Shown: positions 9,066-17,761 of the stretch, one piece after another
Numbering within the stretch: the first letter of the stretch is position 1
Layout of the letters: each line of letters begins with the position of its first letter
Origin: Burkholderia sp. Leaf177
GTDB taxonomy: Bacteria > Pseudomonadota > Gammaproteobacteria > Burkholderiales > Burkholderiaceae
Reading direction: 5' to 3'
DNA: 64,000 nucleotides
NCBI RefSeq assembly: GCF_001424345.1
Contig: NZ_LMPF01000024.1
Span: 318,498 to 382,497 of the forward strand
Position numbers and translations under genes: made by a program
Notes under the pieces: model-generated
The model's input: the letters and a program-made list of their open reading frames with translations, nothing else
What the model was told of the DNA's origin: nothing
The model's database searches: none

Positions 9066-9671
9066 ATGGCCCGCACCAGAGCGCCCGACCACGACACACA
9101 ACGCGAGCAGATACTCGAACTCGCCGCCGCCAAATTCGCGCAGACGAGCTACCCGAGCACATCGATGGCCGATCTCGCCGCCGCCAGCGGCACTTCCAAG
9201 GCGCGCCTTTACCACTACTACGCGAGCAAGGAAGCCATTCTCTTCGACTTGCTCGACCGTTACACCAAACGGCTGATGTTGATCATTGCCGAGGTGGAAG
9301 GCGCAAGCCAGCGGCGCGGGCTGACCGAACGCGAAGCGTTCGCCGAGCTCATTCGTGCGTTTCTAGCGGAATACGAGACATCGCATAGCCGGCACGTCGC
9401 GTTGCTCAACGATGTGAAATATCTCGAAGATACACAGCGCGAAATCGTGCTTGAACGTCAGCGCGGAATCGTGGCGGCGTTCGCGCGGCAACTCGCGCGC
9501 GCATATCCGAAGCGGGCGACGAAAGAAAATCAGACCGCTCTTACGATGATGGTTTTCGGCATGATCAACTGGACGTTCACCTGGCTGAAGCCGGACGGCA
9601 AGCTGGGATATCGCGAATTTGCAGAACAAGTTGTCAACGTGATCGAACATGGCATGAACGGCGACGCTTGA
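9066..9671 (+). CDS. paaR: TetR/AcrR-family regulator, probable PaaR
   Basis: The 201-residue protein has a TetR helix-turn-helix near residues 12-58: REQILELAAAKFAQTSYPST, then DLAAASGTSKARLYHYYASK. The remainder is an all-helical ligand domain. Its place after paaABCDE matches the TetR-type phenylacetate repressors of beta-proteobacteria, which respond to phenylacetyl-CoA. The perfect inverted repeat in front of paaA is the obvious target. No such repeat is seen just upstream of this gene, so autoregulation is not evident. Family certain; the PaaR name rests on context. Confidence 0.8.
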   Translation: MARTRAPDHDTQREQILELAAAKFAQTSYPSTSMADLAAASGTSKARLYHYYASKEAILFDLLDRYTKRLMLIIAEVEGASQRRGLTEREAFAELIRAFLAEYETSHSRHVALLNDVKYLEDTQREIVLERQRGIVAAFARQLARAYPKRATKENQTALTMMVFGMINWTFTWLKPDGKLGYREFAEQVVNVIEHGMNGDA

Positions 9672-9890
9672 AAGATCCCCAAAAGTCGTGTGTCGGTTTT
9701 CGCACAGTCGTCCAATTTTGAGATTTCGTCCCAAGTCGTTGAATTGAAACGAATAAGATTCTTATGATTTGATGACTAGAGGCAACGTTCCACGCTGAAT
9801 TACGGGTTTTCCCTAGTACTCGAACGATGGTTCGGCTAGAATTCGTTCTGCGACGCAGCACGTCGCTCGACGATTCAAGGAGCCACCATC

Positions 9891-10562
9891 GTGAACTTAT
9901 CTTTCAACCGCCCCGCCGCATCGATCTTTGCATCAGCCGATCGCTCGCCTAAGGCTGCCGGTCGTTCGCCCGTTCTCGTGCGTGAGTTGTCCTCTGCAGA
10001 TCGCGAGCGCCTGATGACGCATTTCCTCGCACTGGACGAAGACGATCGCCTTTTGCGCTTCGGCCAGATCGTGCCGGATCGGGTGATCGAGAACTACGTC
10101 ACGAATATCGATTTTTCACGCGATACAGTTTTTGGCGTTTTCGACGAAGCGTTGACTCTGGTTGGCGTCGGCCATTTGGCCTATTTGCCGGCTGAAGGCA
10201 ACAAACGCACGGCCGAATTCGGCGTGTCCGTTCTGGAAAGCGCGCGCGGCCGTGGTGTGGGAAGCCGCTTGTTCGAGCGCGCCGCCATTCGCAGCCGCAA
10301 TACGCATGTTTCAATGCTCTACATGCATTGTTTGTCACGCAACTCGACCATGATGCACATAGCGAAGAAGTCGGGCATGAAGATCGAATACGCGTACGGC
10401 GAAGCCGATGCCTATTTGTCCCTGACGCCCGCCGACCAAAGCAGCATTCTCACGGAGATGCTTCAGGAACAGGCGGCGGTCTTCGATTACGCGATCAAGC
10501 GCCAGGCGCGCCGGGCATCGCAAATGTTTCAGGCGTTCATGCCTACTGCCGACGCGGCTTAA
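9891..10562 (+). CDS. GNAT-family N-acetyltransferase
   Basis: The protein of 223 residues begins at GTG 9891 behind an AAGGAG ribosome site at 9877-9882. It contains a GNAT acetyl-CoA loop, SARGRGVGSRLFERAA, near residues 112-127, preceded by the beta-strand region GVGHLAYLP and EFGVSVLE. The acceptor substrate is unknown. The gene stands alone and ends at a good intrinsic terminator. Relatives are widespread in Burkholderiaceae, usually annotated only to family level. Confidence 0.85.
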   Translation: MNLSFNRPAASIFASADRSPKAAGRSPVLVRELSSADRERLMTHFLALDEDDRLLRFGQIVPDRVIENYVTNIDFSRDTVFGVFDEALTLVGVGHLAYLPAEGNKRTAEFGVSVLESARGRGVGSRLFERAAIRSRNTHVSMLYMHCLSRNSTMMHIAKKSGMKIEYAYGEADAYLSLTPADQSSILTEMLQEQAAVFDYAIKRQARRASQMFQAFMPTADAA

Positions 10563-10598
10563 GTTTCAGCCGAATCAGCAAGCATGCGCAAAAGCACG

Positions 10599-10623
10599 AA
10601 AGGCGGCGAAAGCCGCCTTTTTT
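10599..10623 (+). terminator. Intrinsic terminator after GNAT gene
   Basis: A 9-base stem (AAAGGCGGC / GCCGCCTTT) with a GAAA loop is followed by more T residues. It lies 37 bases after the acetyltransferase stop, and also just before the end of the convergent Lrp gene, so it may work in both directions. Confidence 0.85.
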
Positions 10624-10632
10624 GCGTCTGGA

Positions 10633-11136
10633 TCATCGGATAGGCAAAGCCGTCGTTTCTTTGATGCGCTCGAGCGAAAAGCTGCTCTTCACATCGATAA
10701 CCGATGGGTGGTGCAGCAATTGATCCTGCACAAAACGTGAAAAGTGCTCCATGTCTTCGACCTGGACGCGCAACAGATAGTCTGTATCGCCGGTCATGGC
10801 GTCGCAGGCAACGACCTCCGGCCAGGTCAGCAAGGCTTCGCGGAATCGATCAGCGTGCGTCGGCGGATTTTTCATTCCTGCGGACGCCACCGTTCCACCG
10901 CGCTTCTCCAGCCGCACATTCACGTAAGCAAGCAGCCCAAGTCCAAGCAGGCGCGGCTCCAGCAACGCAACATAACCGCGAATCACGCCTGCCTCTTCCA
11001 ATCGCCGGATACGCCGCAGGCAAGGACTCGGCGACAAACTCACCTGATCCGCGATATCCTGATTCGACAGCCGTCCGTCGACTTGAAGAATTGCAAGAAT
11101 CTTCCGATCGATCGCATCAAGTTCAATTCGCGCCAT
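10633..11136 (-). CDS. Lrp/AsnC-family transcriptional regulator
   Basis: The 167-residue protein starts LDAIDRKILAILQVDGRLSN and has the Lrp helix-turn-helix (IADQVSLSPSPCLRRIRRLEEAGVI, residues about 28-52), then a RAM ligand-binding domain with GDTDYLLRVQVEDMEHF. It is divergent from hpd with 132 bases between the starts, so it very likely controls hpd and itself in response to an aromatic amino acid or its keto acid. The effector is inference. An insertion of about 15 residues (KRGGTVASAGMKNPPTHADR) lengthens the usual linker. Confidence 0.9.
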   Translation of the reverse strand: MARIELDAIDRKILAILQVDGRLSNQDIADQVSLSPSPCLRRIRRLEEAGVIRGYVALLEPRLLGLGLLAYVNVRLEKRGGTVASAGMKNPPTHADRFREALLTWPEVVACDAMTGDTDYLLRVQVEDMEHFSRFVQDQLLHHPSVIDVKSSFSLERIKETTALPIR

Positions 11137-11168
11137 ATTCTGCCTCTTAACTTCGATTACACGCTATG

Positions 11169-11196
11169 AACGTGCGTCATCGTAGCGATGCACGTT
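11169..11196. promoter_or_regulatory. Imperfect inverted repeat between Lrp gene and hpd
   Basis: Arms AACGTGC and GCACGTT are separated by 14 bases, midway between the two divergent starts. Lrp-type regulators bind such spaced repeats. Seen in sequence; binding is inferred. Confidence 0.35.
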
Positions 11197-11268
11197 TTGA
11201 TTCGCAAGTATCCGCCACGCGCATCTCGATAGACTTTGTCCTATTGATCGCGAATACGGAGACAACGC

Positions 11269-12372
11269 ATGCAGCCAACGACCTGGGACAATCCCGTCGG
11301 CACGGATGGTTTTGAATTCATCGAATACACGGCGCCGGATCCGGTTGCTCTCGGCAAGCTTTTCGAACAGATGGGTTTCACTGCGATCGCGCGGCATCGG
11401 CACAAGGACGTGACGTTGTACCGGCAAGGTGAGATCAATTTCCTGATCAACGCCGAGCCCGATTCCTTCGCGCAGCGTTTTACGCGTTTGCACGGTCCGT
11501 CCATTTGCGCAATAGCGTTTCGCGTCGCCGATGCCGGCAAAGCCTATAAGCGCGCGCTCGATCTCGGCGCATGGGGCTTCGACAACAAAACCGGTCCCAT
11601 GGAACTCAACATTCCCGCGATCAAAGGCGTAGGCGATTCGCTGATCTACTTCGTGGACCGCTGGCGCGGCAAGAACGGCGCGCAGCCCGGCACTATTGGC
11701 GATATCAGCATTTACGACGTCGATTTCGAGCCGATTCCCGGCGCCGATCAAAATCCGGCAGGTCACGGACTGACGTACATCGACCATTTGACGCACAACG
11801 TGCATCGCGGGCGAATGGTCGAATGGGCCGAGTTCTACGAGCGCCTGTTCAATTTCCGCGAGGCGCGTTATTTCGATATAGAAGGCAAAGTCACCGCCGT
11901 GAAGTCGAAAGCGATGAGTTCGCCATGCGGCAAAATCCGCATTCCGATCAACGAAGAAGGCTCGGACACGTCGGGGCAGATTCAGGAATATCTCGATGCG
12001 TATCGCGGCGAAGGGATTCAGCACATCGCGCTCGGGACGAACAACATTTACGACACGGTCGACGGTTTGCGCCGCGCGGATATCGCGCTGCTGGATACCA
12101 TCGATACCTATTACGAACTTGTCGACCGGCGCGTGCCGAACCACGGCGAATCGGTCGCGGAACTGAAGAAGCGCAAGATTCTGATCGATGGCGTGCGCGA
12201 TGAAATCCTGCTGCAGATCTTCACGGAAAACCAGATTGGCCCGATTTTCTTCGAGATCATTCAGCGCAAGGGCAATCAGGGATTTGGCGAAGGTAATTTC
12301 AAGGCGCTGTTCGAATCGATTGAACTCGATCAGATTCGACGCGGCGTGGTCAAGGACACCACGCCAGGCTAA
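11269..12372 (+). CDS. hpd: 4-hydroxyphenylpyruvate dioxygenase
   Basis: This non-haem iron enzyme converts 4-hydroxyphenylpyruvate to homogentisate in tyrosine and phenylalanine breakdown. The 367-residue length is typical. The three iron ligands are visible: His173 in TYIDHLTHNV, His252 in GIQHIALGTN and Glu329 in IFFEIIQRKG. Two vicinal-oxygen-chelate domains are recognisable. A GGAG ribosome site precedes the ATG. It is divergent from an Lrp-type regulator and ends in a strong terminator, so it is transcribed alone. Near paa and the indolepyruvate oxidoreductase it completes an aromatic amino-acid catabolic block. Confidence 0.97.
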   Translation: MQPTTWDNPVGTDGFEFIEYTAPDPVALGKLFEQMGFTAIARHRHKDVTLYRQGEINFLINAEPDSFAQRFTRLHGPSICAIAFRVADAGKAYKRALDLGAWGFDNKTGPMELNIPAIKGVGDSLIYFVDRWRGKNGAQPGTIGDISIYDVDFEPIPGADQNPAGHGLTYIDHLTHNVHRGRMVEWAEFYERLFNFREARYFDIEGKVTAVKSKAMSSPCGKIRIPINEEGSDTSGQIQEYLDAYRGEGIQHIALGTNNIYDTVDGLRRADIALLDTIDTYYELVDRRVPNHGESVAELKKRKILIDGVRDEILLQIFTENQIGPIFFEIIQRKGNQGFGEGNFKALFESIELDQIRRGVVKDTTPG

Positions 12373-12403
12373 AAAAACGGCGATCTGAACGATCGCCGTT
12401 TTT
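12373..12403 (+). terminator. Intrinsic terminator after hpd
   Basis: A 13-base perfect stem, rich in A on the left and T on the right (core ACGGCGATC / GATCGCCGT) with loop TGAAC, directly follows the hpd stop codon. It could also stop the convergent small gene. Confidence 0.9.
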
Positions 12404-12420
12404 TATTCAAGGTGAGAATT

Positions 12421-12606
12421 TCAGGCTTTGTCTTTTTTGTCCGCGGCCTGATTTTTCGAATTCTGTTCGATGCGAACCTGCGCCATGCGTGGCGCACCGG
12501 TCATCAAACTCTCGGATCCGGCCGCCGCGCCGACGCGAACAGGCGCGTTCATCGCGAAAAATGCGGCCGAAACCATCAAGAAATTCTGAATGTATCTTTG
12601 CTTCAC
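12421..12606 (-). CDS. Small hypothetical protein with N-terminal hydrophobic segment
   Basis: A 61-residue reading frame starts at GTG (12604-12606) exactly five bases after a strong AGGAGG ribosome site, which is why I prefer it to the longer ATG start at 12621. Residues about 8-24 (NFLMVSAAFFAMNAPVR) are hydrophobic and may be a signal or membrane segment; the tail is Lys/Asp-rich (NQAADKKDKA). I do not recognise a family. It converges on hpd and shares its terminator region. The ribosome site and plausible composition favour a real gene, but no homology is claimed. Confidence 0.55.
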   Translation of the reverse strand: MKQRYIQNFLMVSAAFFAMNAPVRVGAAAGSESLMTGAPRMAQVRIEQNSKNQAADKKDKA

Positions 12607-12870
12607 TGCTTCCTCCTTCAACTGCGTGCATCGAGATGTGCATCGCGGAGTTTGAATGAACTTCCCGCGAGCGGTTCCTTCGTGAAATAAAACTCGGGCG
12701 TTTTTACACCTCGTAACACGCGAACGATCGTGAAATTTCTTTTCAGCGGGTTTTTACCAGTGCTGTCAGAAATACAAAACAGGCACACTCAAAATCCCGG
12801 CTGCCGCGTTCACAAGACGCTAAAGCCCAAGAGTTTTGGCGATCCCAAACGTAGGCGGAGAGACCCCACA

Positions 12871-15800
12871 ATGAATGCCCCACTAGACGCGGAACAACAA
12901 GCCAAGCTTGAGGCCGCGCTCACGAACGTCACCCTCGACGACAAATACACCCTCGAACGCGGCCGCGCTTACATGAGCGGGATTCAGGCGCTCGTCCGGT
13001 TGCCGATGCTGCAACAACAACGCGATCACGCCGCCGGTTTGAATACCGCCGGGTTTATTTCGGGTTATCGCGGATCGCCGCTTGGCGCGCTCGATCAACA
13101 TTTGTGGAAAGCGAAGAAACATCTCGCGTCGCACGAAATCGTGTTTCAGCCCGGCGTGAATGAAGACCTGGCGGCGACCGCGGTTTGGGGTTCGCAGCAG
13201 GTCAATCTTTACCCGAGCGCCAAGTACGACGGCGTTTTCTCGATGTGGTACGGCAAAGGACCGGGCGTCGATAGAACCGGCGACGTGTTCAAGCATGGGA
13301 ATTCGGCGGGTTCATCGGCGAAAGGCGGCGTTCTTGTGCTCGCCGGCGACGATCACGCCGCCAAATCCTCCACGCTCGCGCATCAGTCGGAACACATTTT
13401 CAAGGCGTGCGGATTGCCGGTGCTGTTTCCATCGAATGTGCAGGAATACCTGGACTTCGGGTTGCACGGCTGGGCAATGAGCCGTTATTCCGGCCTCTGG
13501 GTCGCCATGAAATGCGTGACCGACGTGGTGGAATCGTCGGCTTCGGTGGATATCGATCCAAATCGCGTGCAGATTGTCTTGCCCACGGATTTCGCGATGC
13601 CCGATGGCGGACTCAATATCCGCTGGCCCGATCCGCCGCTGGTTCAGGAAGCGCGGCTGCTCGACTACAAGTGGTACGCGGCGCTCGCCTACGTGCGCGC
13701 GAACAAGCTGGATCGCATCGAAATTGAATCGCCGAACGCGCGTTTCGGGATCATGACCGCGGGCAAGGCGTATCTGGATGTGCGTCAGGCTTTATCAGAC
13801 CTTGGTCTCGACGATGAAACCTGCGCGCGCATCGGCGTGCGTTTGTACAAGGTCGGTTGCGTGTGGCCGCTCGAAGCACAAGGCGCGCACGCGTTCGCGC
13901 ACGGGCTGGAAGAGATTCTGGTGGTCGAGGAAAAACGCCAGATCCTGGAATACGCGATCAAGGAAGAGCTTTATAACTGGCCCGACGCGCAACGTCCGCG
14001 CGTATTCGGCAAGTTCGACGAAAAAGACGGCGCCGGCGGCGAATGGTCCGTGCCGATGGGCAACTGGCTGCTGCCGGCACATTACGAGTTGTCGCCGGCG
14101 ATCATTGCGAAGGCGATTGCAACGCGGCTCGATAAATTCGATCTTCCGCCCGAAGTGCGCGCGCGCATCGCAACGCGGATTGCGGTGATCGAAGCGAAGG
14201 AACGTGCGCTGGCGAGGCCGCGCGTCGAGGCCGAGCGCAAGCCGTGGTTCTGCTCGGGATGTCCGCACAATACATCCACGAATGTGCCCGAAGGATCGCG
14301 TGCATTGGCGGGTATCGGTTGCCATTACATGACCGTCTGGATGGACCGGAGCACGAGCACATTCAGCCAGATGGGCGGCGAAGGCGTGGCGTGGATCGGG
14401 CAAGCGCCTTTCACGAACGACCAGCACGTGTTCGCCAATCTCGGCGATGGCACGTATTTCCATTCCGGACTATTGGCGATACGCGCGGCGATCGCATCAA
14501 AAACGAATATCACGTACAAGCTGCTCTATAACGACGCCGTCGCGATGACCGGCGGCCAGCCCGTCGATGGCGTGCTCACCGTGCCGCAAATCACGCATCA
14601 ACTCGCGGCAGAAGGCGCGAAGAAAATCGTGATCGTCACCGACGAACCGTCCAAGTACGACGCGAACGTCGGCCTTGCGCCTGGAATCCAGATCTATCAT
14701 CGGGAAAAACTCGACGAAGTTCAGCGCGAACTCCGCGAAATCGCGGGCACTACGATCCTGATTTACGACCAGACATGCGCGACCGAAAAACGCCGCAGAA
14801 GGAAACGCGGCGCGTATCCCGATCCGGCAAAGCGCGTTGTGATCAACGAAGCCGTCTGCGAAGGATGCGGCGATTGCTCGGTGAAATCGAATTGCCTGTC
14901 GGTCGAACCGCTCGACACCGAATACGGCACGAAGCGCCAGATCAACCAGTCCACGTGCAACAAGGACTACTCGTGCGTGAACGGATTCTGCCCGAGCTTC
15001 GTCACGGTTGAAGGCGGCCAGTTGAAGAAGCCGAAAGCATCGAGCATTTCCGGCGATGCCATGACGCCCGTTCCCATGCCCACGCTTCCTGAAATCGGCC
15101 GTCCTTTCGGCGTGCTGGTCACGGGCGTTGGTGGAACTGGTGTTGTGACGATTGGCGCATTGCTCGGCATGGCGTCGCATCTCGAGCAAAAAGGCGTGAC
15201 CGTGCTCGACGTCACCGGCCTCGCGCAAAAAGGCGGCGCCGTGATGAGCCACGTGCAGATTGCGAATCAGCCTGGCGATATCCACGCCACGCGCATTGCA
15301 ATGGGTGAGGCGGATCTTGTTATCGGTTGCGATCCGATTGTCACGGCCAGCGACGAATGCGGCTCGCGCATGCAGCCTGGCCATACGCGCGTGGTCGTGA
15401 ACAGCGCTGAAACGCCGACCGCCGAGTTCATCAAGAACCCGAACTGGCGCTTCCCGGGCGCGAGCGCGGAAGCGGATATCCGCACGGCCGCGGGCGAACA
15501 CGTTGCGTTAGTCGATGCCAACCGTTTCGCCGTCGCGCTCCTGGGCGACGCGATATACACAAACCCGTTCGTGCTCGGTTTCGCGTGGCAGCGCGGCTGG
15601 GTGCCGTTGCGCCATGAATCGCTCGTCCGCGCGATCGAACTCAATGCGGTGCAAGTCGAGAAGAATCTCGCGGCGTTCGAATGGGGACGTCACGCGGCGC
15701 ACGATCTTCCGGGCCTCGAACGGCTGGTAAAAGGACAAAGTGGCACTGTTTCCGCGGGCGTTCAAGGCAAGGTCATCACGCTGCACACGCCAAAGGCGCT

Positions 15801-16461
15801 GGATGCGTTGATTGAAAAGCGCATCGGCTATCTCGCCGATTATCAGAACGAGGCTTATGCCGCGCGATACGGCCGGCTCGTGGCCGAAGTTCGCGTGGCC
15901 GAAGCGGCGCTCGGCGTGCCGGACGGTCAGTACGCGCTAACCGAAGCGGTCGCCCGGAATCTGCACAAGCTGATGGCGTACAAGGATGAATATGAAGTCG
16001 CGCGCCTTTATGCCGATCCGGCGTTTGTCGAGCGCTTGAAGGGCAGCTTTGAAGGCGACTGGAAGATCAACTTCCATCTCGCGCCGCCTATGTTCTCGAA
16101 GAAAGACGCGCACGGCCATCTCATCAAGAAGCAATACGGGCCGTGGGTTTTATCGGCGATGAAAGTATTGGCGAAAATGAAGTTCTTGCGCGGTACGTCG
16201 CTGGATGTTTTCGGCAAGACCGATGAACGCAAAATGGAACGCGCATTGATCGCGGATTACGAAGCGCTGGTGAAGGAGTTGATTGGCGGCTTGACGCTCG
16301 ATAAATTGCCGCTGGCAATCGAACTGGCGAGCTTGCCTGATTCCATGCGCGGTTATGGTCACGTGAAAGACAATAACGTCAATGCAGCGCGGGTCAAATG
16401 GAATGCATTGCTGGCGAAATGGCGCGCGCCGGCAGGCAGTGAAACGCGGCAAGTGGCGTGA
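12871..16461 (+). CDS. Indolepyruvate ferredoxin oxidoreductase, fused subunits
   Basis: This large enzyme (1196 residues from ATG 12871) oxidatively decarboxylates aryl pyruvates such as indolepyruvate to aryl-acetyl-CoA using thiamine diphosphate. The N-terminal half carries the alpha-type domains, the motif CSGCPHNTSTNVPEGS and a thiamine-site segment NLGDGTYFHSGLLAIRAAI. A cysteine cluster follows (CEGCGDC, later CNKDYSCVNGFC), suited to Fe-S centres. The gamma-type domain begins at GVLVTGVGGTGVVTIGALLG. The last 300 residues match the C-terminal extension of the beta-proteobacterial fused form. Its products feed the arylacetyl-CoA route, so proximity to paa makes sense. Substrate preference is not proven by sequence. 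Confidence 0.92.
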   Translation: MNAPLDAEQQAKLEAALTNVTLDDKYTLERGRAYMSGIQALVRLPMLQQQRDHAAGLNTAGFISGYRGSPLGALDQHLWKAKKHLASHEIVFQPGVNEDLAATAVWGSQQVNLYPSAKYDGVFSMWYGKGPGVDRTGDVFKHGNSAGSSAKGGVLVLAGDDHAAKSSTLAHQSEHIFKACGLPVLFPSNVQEYLDFGLHGWAMSRYSGLWVAMKCVTDVVESSASVDIDPNRVQIVLPTDFAMPDGGLNIRWPDPPLVQEARLLDYKWYAALAYVRANKLDRIEIESPNARFGIMTAGKAYLDVRQALSDLGLDDETCARIGVRLYKVGCVWPLEAQGAHAFAHGLEEILVVEEKRQILEYAIKEELYNWPDAQRPRVFGKFDEKDGAGGEWSVPMGNWLLPAHYELSPAIIAKAIATRLDKFDLPPEVRARIATRIAVIEAKERALARPRVEAERKPWFCSGCPHNTSTNVPEGSRALAGIGCHYMTVWMDRSTSTFSQMGGEGVAWIGQAPFTNDQHVFANLGDGTYFHSGLLAIRAAIASKTNITYKLLYNDAVAMTGGQPVDGVLTVPQITHQLAAEGAKKIVIVTDEPSKYDANVGLAPGIQIYHREKLDEVQRELREIAGTTILIYDQTCATEKRRRRKRGAYPDPAKRVVINEAVCEGCGDCSVKSNCLSVEPLDTEYGTKRQINQSTCNKDYSCVNGFCPSFVTVEGGQLKKPKASSISGDAMTPVPMPTLPEIGRPFGVLVTGVGGTGVVTIGALLGMASHLEQKGVTVLDVTGLAQKGGAVMSHVQIANQPGDIHATRIAMGEADLVIGCDPIVTASDECGSRMQPGHTRVVVNSAETPTAEFIKNPNWRFPGASAEADIRTAAGEHVALVDANRFAVALLGDAIYTNPFVLGFAWQRGWVPLRHESLVRAIELNAVQVEKNLAAFEWGRHAAHDLPGLERLVKGQSGTVSAGVQGKVITLHTPKALDALIEKRIGYLADYQNEAYAARYGRLVAEVRVAEAALGVPDGQYALTEAVARNLHKLMAYKDEYEVARLYADPAFVERLKGSFEGDWKINFHLAPPMFSKKDAHGHLIKKQYGPWVLSAMKVLAKMKFLRGTSLDVFGKTDERKMERALIADYEALVKELIGGLTLDKLPLAIELASLPDSMRGYGHVKDNNVNAARVKWNALLAKWRAPAGSETRQVA

Positions 16462-16481
16462 CGTTTTTGTAACGCATGGCA

Positions 16482-16517
16482 AAATGCCCGATGAATGTTC
16501 ATCGGGCGTTTTATTTT
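16482..16517 (+). terminator. Intrinsic terminator after indolepyruvate oxidoreductase
   Basis: A 10-base stem GCCCGATGAA / TTCATCGGGC with a 2-base loop, preceded by AAAAT and followed by GTTTTATTTTT, lies 25 bases after the stop. It likely serves the convergent peptidase gene as well. Confidence 0.85.
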
Positions 16518-16540
16518 TAGAGCCACTACATTCGAGCACG

Positions 16541-17299
16541 TCAGGCAACGCGGCGCGCGCCGTAATATCGGCGAGTCCAATAGGCGCTCTTCATGGATTC
16601 GATACGCACGAACGCACCTTTCTTCGGCGCATGAATGAACTGGTTTTCACCAACATAGATGCCAACGTGAGTCGCCGTGCCTCGCGTGGTGTTGAAGAAC
16701 ACTAGATCGCCAGGGTGAAGATTCGTTCGGGTGATTGCCACGCCTTTCCGGCTTATTTGCGACGATACACGCGGCAATAAAATGCCAGTTGCTTCTTGAT
16801 ACACGTATCGCACGAAACCACTGCAATCGAGTCCTTGCTCCGGCGTATTGCCGCCCCATGAATACGGAACGCCAATCATGGTTTCGGCTTTTTCGAGAAC
16901 GTCGGAAAGTCTCGTGGTGGGCGCGACGCTAGTGAATCCGTTTTCACTGGCGGCATTACCTTCTTGAGCCGGAACGTAAAGCAGGGCATCGCCGTTGAGC
17001 GAGACAGGATTTTTGCCCTTAATAGCGCCCATGGCTACATGCTTGCGGCTCAAGCTCGCTGTCGCGGTTTCCTGGGCGAACAAACTGCTCAAGTCCAACG
17101 ATGATGCCGACACGGAATCCATATTCATTGGCACAGCAGAAGCCGTTGTGGACGCCGAAGCGATTACAAGCGTGCCGAACGCGACGGCCAACAAGCGGGA
17201 ATATCGCGCTCCTTGCGGCGCTGTGCCAGCGGGCGCAGCTGCAGCGAACCGCGCGTCGTGGGAAAGATGCTTTGTCATTTCGATCATCGCCGAGTTCAT
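16541..17299 (-). CDS. NlpC/P60 peptidoglycan peptidase, distal paralogue
   Basis: The 252-residue product has a signal peptide (hydrophobic LLAVAFGTLVIASASTTASA near 35-57), a poorly conserved middle and a C-terminal NlpC/P60 cysteine-peptidase domain of about 120 residues. The catalytic Cys is in GLDCSGFVRYVY, the first His in THVGIYVG and the second in FIHAP. Such enzymes cut peptide bonds within peptidoglycan stem peptides. The C-terminal domain is nearly the same as that of the neighbour at 17762-18442, indicating recent duplication. It is the last gene on the leftward strand of the secretion cluster, separated by 462 bases. The start is uncertain; no clear ribosome site precedes any candidate. 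Confidence 0.88.
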   Translation of the reverse strand: MNSAMIEMTKHLSHDARFAAAAPAGTAPQGARYSRLLAVAFGTLVIASASTTASAVPMNMDSVSASSLDLSSLFAQETATASLSRKHVAMGAIKGKNPVSLNGDALLYVPAQEGNAASENGFTSVAPTTRLSDVLEKAETMIGVPYSWGGNTPEQGLDCSGFVRYVYQEATGILLPRVSSQISRKGVAITRTNLHPGDLVFFNTTRGTATHVGIYVGENQFIHAPKKGAFVRIESMKSAYWTRRYYGARRVA

Positions 17300-17761
17300 A
17301 ACCACAACCGCAAGCTGGCGGGACCTTTATCTTTTGAAGGACGCGCTAGTTGAATCGCATGCTTCCTTTCGAACAATCGAAAGCCAACATTGCTTTTCTG
17401 ATCGACAGAAACCTGCTTCTCGATGACCTTGTTCAGTACCGTTGTATATTGCTTTTTCATAAGTGATACGCATTCCTAAAATGTTAGATTTTCTTTAAAA
17501 ATGGTGGGATCAACATATCCAGGAAACCGCATCAGTTATCGTGCGTGACTGATTAATTCATAGCCTCGATATCAGGTCACGCGATTGCCGCTTCCTCCGC
17601 CTTCTTCAAAAAGTATTCTATTAGGATGATTTGAGAATCCTCATAGGCGAATTCCCAAATCGGTTTGAGATATCTTCGATGACTCGCTTGGATTGATATC
17701 AAGACGCCATATACCCGGCGATGTCTCAACAATCGCGGATCAAGCAAAAAAATTCCGCGCT
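17300..17761. other. Intergenic region between the two NlpC/P60 genes
   Basis: This 462-base stretch is AT-richer than its neighbours. On the minus strand it holds a 54-codon frame (17296-17460, starting MKKQYTTVLNKVIEK) whose TGA overlaps the ATG of the distal peptidase as ATGA. Its codon use is near random and no strong ribosome site is seen, so I do not call it as a gene. Otherwise I see no RNA, repeat or terminator. Confidence 0.4.

Noticed and set aside
14497..15501. Antisense frame of 334 codons inside the indolepyruvate oxidoreductase gene
   Set aside because: Composition is that of a shadow frame and the sense strand is fully explained by conserved domains.
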